From an uncultured Bacteroidia bacterium (GTDB lineage Bacteria > Bacteroidota > Bacteroidia > Bacteroidales > UBA932): 64,000 nt of DNA. Both the position numbers and the translations under genes were made by a program. Each line of letters starts with the position of its first letter. Positions within the stretch are counted from its first letter, which is position 1. The notes under the pieces were generated by a model that worked only from the letters and a program-made list of their open reading frames with translations, was not told the DNA's origin and did no database searches. Location of the stretch: assembly GCA_902785785.1 (NCBI GenBank), contig CADAAA010000001.1:124001-188000 (forward strand), read 5' to 3'. Shown piece by piece: positions 61,506-64,000 of this stretch.

Positions 61506-64000
61506 ATGACATTCAAAGAGTATAAGGGCTTGGATCTGGTCTCTGTCGGAAACGCGACGCTGGAGAAATGGAAGAAGGATCACGCTTTCGAAAAGTCCCT
61601 CGAACTGAGGGAAGGAGCTCCGGAGTTCATTTTCTTCGAGGGACCGCCGTCTGCGAACGGCATGCCTGGCATCCACCATGTCATGGCCCGTTCCATCAAG
61701 GACTCGATCTGCCGTTATAAGACTCAGTCCGGCTTCAAGGTGAACCGCCGCGCTGGATGGGATACCCACGGTCTCCCCGTCGAGCTCGGTGTCGAGAAGA
61801 AGCTCGGCATCACCAAGGAGGACATCGGCACCAAGATCAGTGTAGAGGACTACAATGATGCCTGCCGCAAGGAAGTCATGAAATATACCGCCGAGTGGCG
61901 CAACCTCACCGAGCGCATCGGCTACTGGGTCGACATGGACGACCCTTACATCACCTACGACAACCGCTATATCGAGACTCTCTGGTATCTCCTGAAGGAT
62001 ATCTATCAGAAGGGTTACCTGTATAAGGGCAAGTCCATCCAGCCGTATTCGCCCGCCGCGGGCACCGGCCTGAGCTCGCACGAGCTCAACCAGCCGGGCT
62101 GCTACCGCGACGTGAAGGACACGACCGCGGCGGTGCAGTTCGAGGTTATCCGTGACGGGCGCTCCGAGGCCCTCTTTGAGGGCAATCTCCCGCTCTTCAT
62201 CCTCGCTTGGACCACCACGCCTTGGACCCTCCCGTCCAACACCGCGCTCTGCGTCGGCCCGAACATCGACTATGTCCGCGTCCGCTCTTTCAATCCCTAC
62301 TCGGGCAAGGAAGCCGTCTATCTGCTGGCCAAGGCCCTTGTCCCCGCATGGTTCAACGCCAAGGCGGCCGAGCTTCCGCTCGATGCCTACAAGCCCGGCG
62401 ACAAGCTCGTCCCGTACGAGGTGCTGCCCGGCGAGTACAAGGGTACCGACCTGCTGGAGATCCGCTACAAGCAGCTTATCCCTTGGTTCCGTCCTGAAGA
62501 CGGCGCTTTCCGCGTCATCCCCGGCGACTATGTCACCACTGAGGATGGTACGGGTATCGTCCATATCGCTCCGACCTTCGGTGCGGACGATATGAAGGTC
62601 GGCAAGGCTGCAGGCGTCCCGCCGCTCATGGTCATCGACCGTAACGGCGACCCCCAGGCCCAGGTGGACTATCAGGGCCGCTTCTTCCGCATCGAGGACC
62701 TCGATCCGAAGTATGTGGAGGATTGCGTGAGCCCGGACTATGCCGAATGGGGAGGACGTTTCGTCAAGAACGCTTATGATCCGTCCCTCGGACCGGACGA
62801 CCCTACTCTCGATATCGACCTCAGCGTGATGCTCAAGTCCCAGGGCAAGGCCTTCAAGATCGAGAAGCACGTCCATACATATCCTCATTGCTGGCGTACC
62901 GACAAGCCCGTGCTCTATTATCCGCTGAACTCCTGGTTCATCAAGGCCACGGCCGTTCGCGAGCAGATGATGGCTCTCAACGAGCAGATCATGTGGAAGC
63001 CCGAGGCCACAGGTACCGGCCGTTTCGGCAAATGGCTGGAGAATATCCAGGACTGGAACCTCAGCCGCAGCCGCTACTGGGGTACTCCGCTGCCGATCTG
63101 GCGTACCGAGGACGGTAAGGAAGAGAAATGCATAGGTTCCGTCAAGGAACTCTACAATGAGATAGACAAGGCCGTCAAGGCCGGCATCATGGCCTCCAAT
63201 CCTTTGGCTGACAAGGGATTCGATCCCGAGGACATGAGCCTGGAGAATTACAACAGGATTGACCTTCACAGGCCTTACGTGGACAACATCTTCCTGGTCA
63301 GCGACAGCGGCCGCAAGATGATCCGCGAGAGCGACCTGATCGATGTCTGGTTCGATTCCGGTTCTATGCCTTACGCGCAGGAGGGCCTGCGGGCCCTCGG
63401 CAGCGAGAAGTTCGGCTGTACGGCCGACTTCATCGCCGAGGGCGTCGACCAGACCCGAGGCTGGTTCTATACCCTTCACGCCATCCACACGATGGTCAGC
63501 GGCACCCCCGCCTTCAAGCGCGTGATCTCCAACGGCCTTGTGCTTGACAAGAACGGCGACAAGATGTCCAAGCGTCTCGGCAACGCCGTCGATCCCTTCA
63601 AGGCCCTCGACACTTACGGCCCCGATGCCCTCCGCTGGTACATGCTCACCAACGCCCAGCCTTGGGACAACCTCAAGTTCGACGAGGCCGGCGTTGTCGA
63701 GGTCAGCCGCAAGTTCTTCGGTACCCTGTACAACTGCTATTCGATGTTTGCTCTGTACGCCAACATCGACAAGTTCGACATTTCGGCGCCGCAGGTGCCG
63801 TATTCCGAGAGACCGGAGTTCGACAAATGGATCATCAGCAGGCTCAACACCCTTGTCAAGGGTGTCGTGGCTGCATATGAGGACTATGATATTACTCTGG
63901 CGGGTCGCCTGATCCAGGATTTCGTCGGAGACGACCTGTCCAACTGGTACATCCGCCTGAACAAGAAGCGCCTCTGGGGCTCCGGGCTCGCATCGGACAA
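61506..64000 (+). CDS. ileS: Isoleucyl-tRNA synthetase, cut by the window edge
   Basis: The frame is open from the ATG at 61506 to the end of the window, giving 831 codons of a gene that is normally about 1,050-1,150 codons. The HIGH-type motif lies in PPSANGMPGIHHVMA, the CP1 editing domain in WTTTPWTLPSNTALCVG, and the KMSKR motif in DKNGDKMSKRLGN. KPVLYYPLNSWFIKATAV and NLSRSRYWGTPLPIW are standard. It charges tRNA-Ile and edits Val. The anticodon-binding domain lies mostly outside the window. Confidence 0.96.
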   Translation, partial: MTFKEYKGLDLVSVGNATLEKWKKDHAFEKSLELREGAPEFIFFEGPPSANGMPGIHHVMARSIKDSICRYKTQSGFKVNRRAGWDTHGLPVELGVEKKLGITKEDIGTKISVEDYNDACRKEVMKYTAEWRNLTERIGYWVDMDDPYITYDNRYIETLWYLLKDIYQKGYLYKGKSIQPYSPAAGTGLSSHELNQPGCYRDVKDTTAAVQFEVIRDGRSEALFEGNLPLFILAWTTTPWTLPSNTALCVGPNIDYVRVRSFNPYSGKEAVYLLAKALVPAWFNAKAAELPLDAYKPGDKLVPYEVLPGEYKGTDLLEIRYKQLIPWFRPEDGAFRVIPGDYVTTEDGTGIVHIAPTFGADDMKVGKAAGVPPLMVIDRNGDPQAQVDYQGRFFRIEDLDPKYVEDCVSPDYAEWGGRFVKNAYDPSLGPDDPTLDIDLSVMLKSQGKAFKIEKHVHTYPHCWRTDKPVLYYPLNSWFIKATAVREQMMALNEQIMWKPEATGTGRFGKWLENIQDWNLSRSRYWGTPLPIWRTEDGKEEKCIGSVKELYNEIDKAVKAGIMASNPLADKGFDPEDMSLENYNRIDLHRPYVDNIFLVSDSGRKMIRESDLIDVWFDSGSMPYAQEGLRALGSEKFGCTADFIAEGVDQTRGWFYTLHAIHTMVSGTPAFKRVISNGLVLDKNGDKMSKRLGNAVDPFKALDTYGPDALRWYMLTNAQPWDNLKFDEAGVVEVSRKFFGTLYNCYSMFALYANIDKFDISAPQVPYSERPEFDKWIISRLNTLVKGVVAAYEDYDITLAGRLIQDFVGDDLSNWYIRLNKKRLWGSGLASD

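Noticed and set aside
61419-63488. A 689-codon open frame on the minus strand opposite ileS
   Set aside because: ileS is certain on the plus strand (HIGH, editing and KMSKR motifs), and the antisense frame has no recognisable domain.

Overview
The window is a piece of a Bacteroidota chromosome (Bacteroidales-like). The evidence is a SusC/SusD pair with surface lipoproteins, a DUF4421/DUF4783/DUF6377-type gene complement, a GT3-GT35 fusion in a glycogen cluster, almost no Shine-Dalgarno sites, and promoters of the TTTG-N20-TAnnTTTG type (clearest at 8632-8663 minus and 61415-61446 plus). The species cannot be told from the sequence.

Region 1 (1 to about 15,525) is an integrated mobile element, or a stack of them. 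By eye it is much more AT-rich in its cargo than the chromosome to its right. From left to right it holds: a probable GTPase-based conflict system (helical protein, two P-loop GTPases, GAP1-N1-like protein) whose first gene is cut by the window edge; a transposase remnant; a mobilization and replication module read leftward (excisionase-like protein, winged-helix replication protein with iteron-like repeats inside its gene, DnaC-like ATPase, MobC, relaxase); a toxin-antitoxin-like operon (HTH-DUF3791, DUF3990, small protein, membrane protein); a two-gene nuclease module (PD-(D/E)XK plus HNH); and a tyrosine integrase. The right end is marked by a 3-prime tRNA fragment ending in CCA at 15524, followed by a terminator. 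The left end is outside the window.

Region 2 (15.6-23.8 kb) is chromosomal. It holds small membrane and outer-membrane proteins, a patatin-type phospholipase with a C-terminal barrel, a DUF554 membrane protein, an esterase-fold protein that has lost its catalytic Ser and His, and a membrane-spanning DUF6377-like putative regulator.

Region 3 (24.1-36.2 kb) is a polysaccharide utilization locus: SusC, SusD, a surface glycan-binding lipoprotein with A-A-B-B internal duplications, a BACON-GH16 endo-glucanase, a GH3 beta-glucosidase and a CotH-family lipoprotein. The enzyme set points to a beta-1,3 (or mixed-linkage) glucan such as laminarin: GH16 cuts the chain at the surface, SusC/D and the lipoprotein bind and import the pieces, and GH3 finishes them.

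Region 4 (36.2-45.4 kb) is housekeeping: an NtrY-like histidine kinase with rlmH, a DUF4783 protein, xseA, engB, prs, a small membrane protein, der and xseB.

Region 5 (45.4-56.2 kb) is a glycogen operon: branching enzyme, debranching enzyme, GT4, GH57 and a synthase-phosphorylase fusion. It runs into ribF, which carries an in-frame palindromic repeat insertion.

Region 6 (57.3-64.0 kb) holds greA with a structured leader, a HIT protein, a thioredoxin-fold lipoprotein without its CXXC, a 51-bp tandem repeat array, tsaB, cvpA and the 5-prime part of ileS, cut by the right edge.
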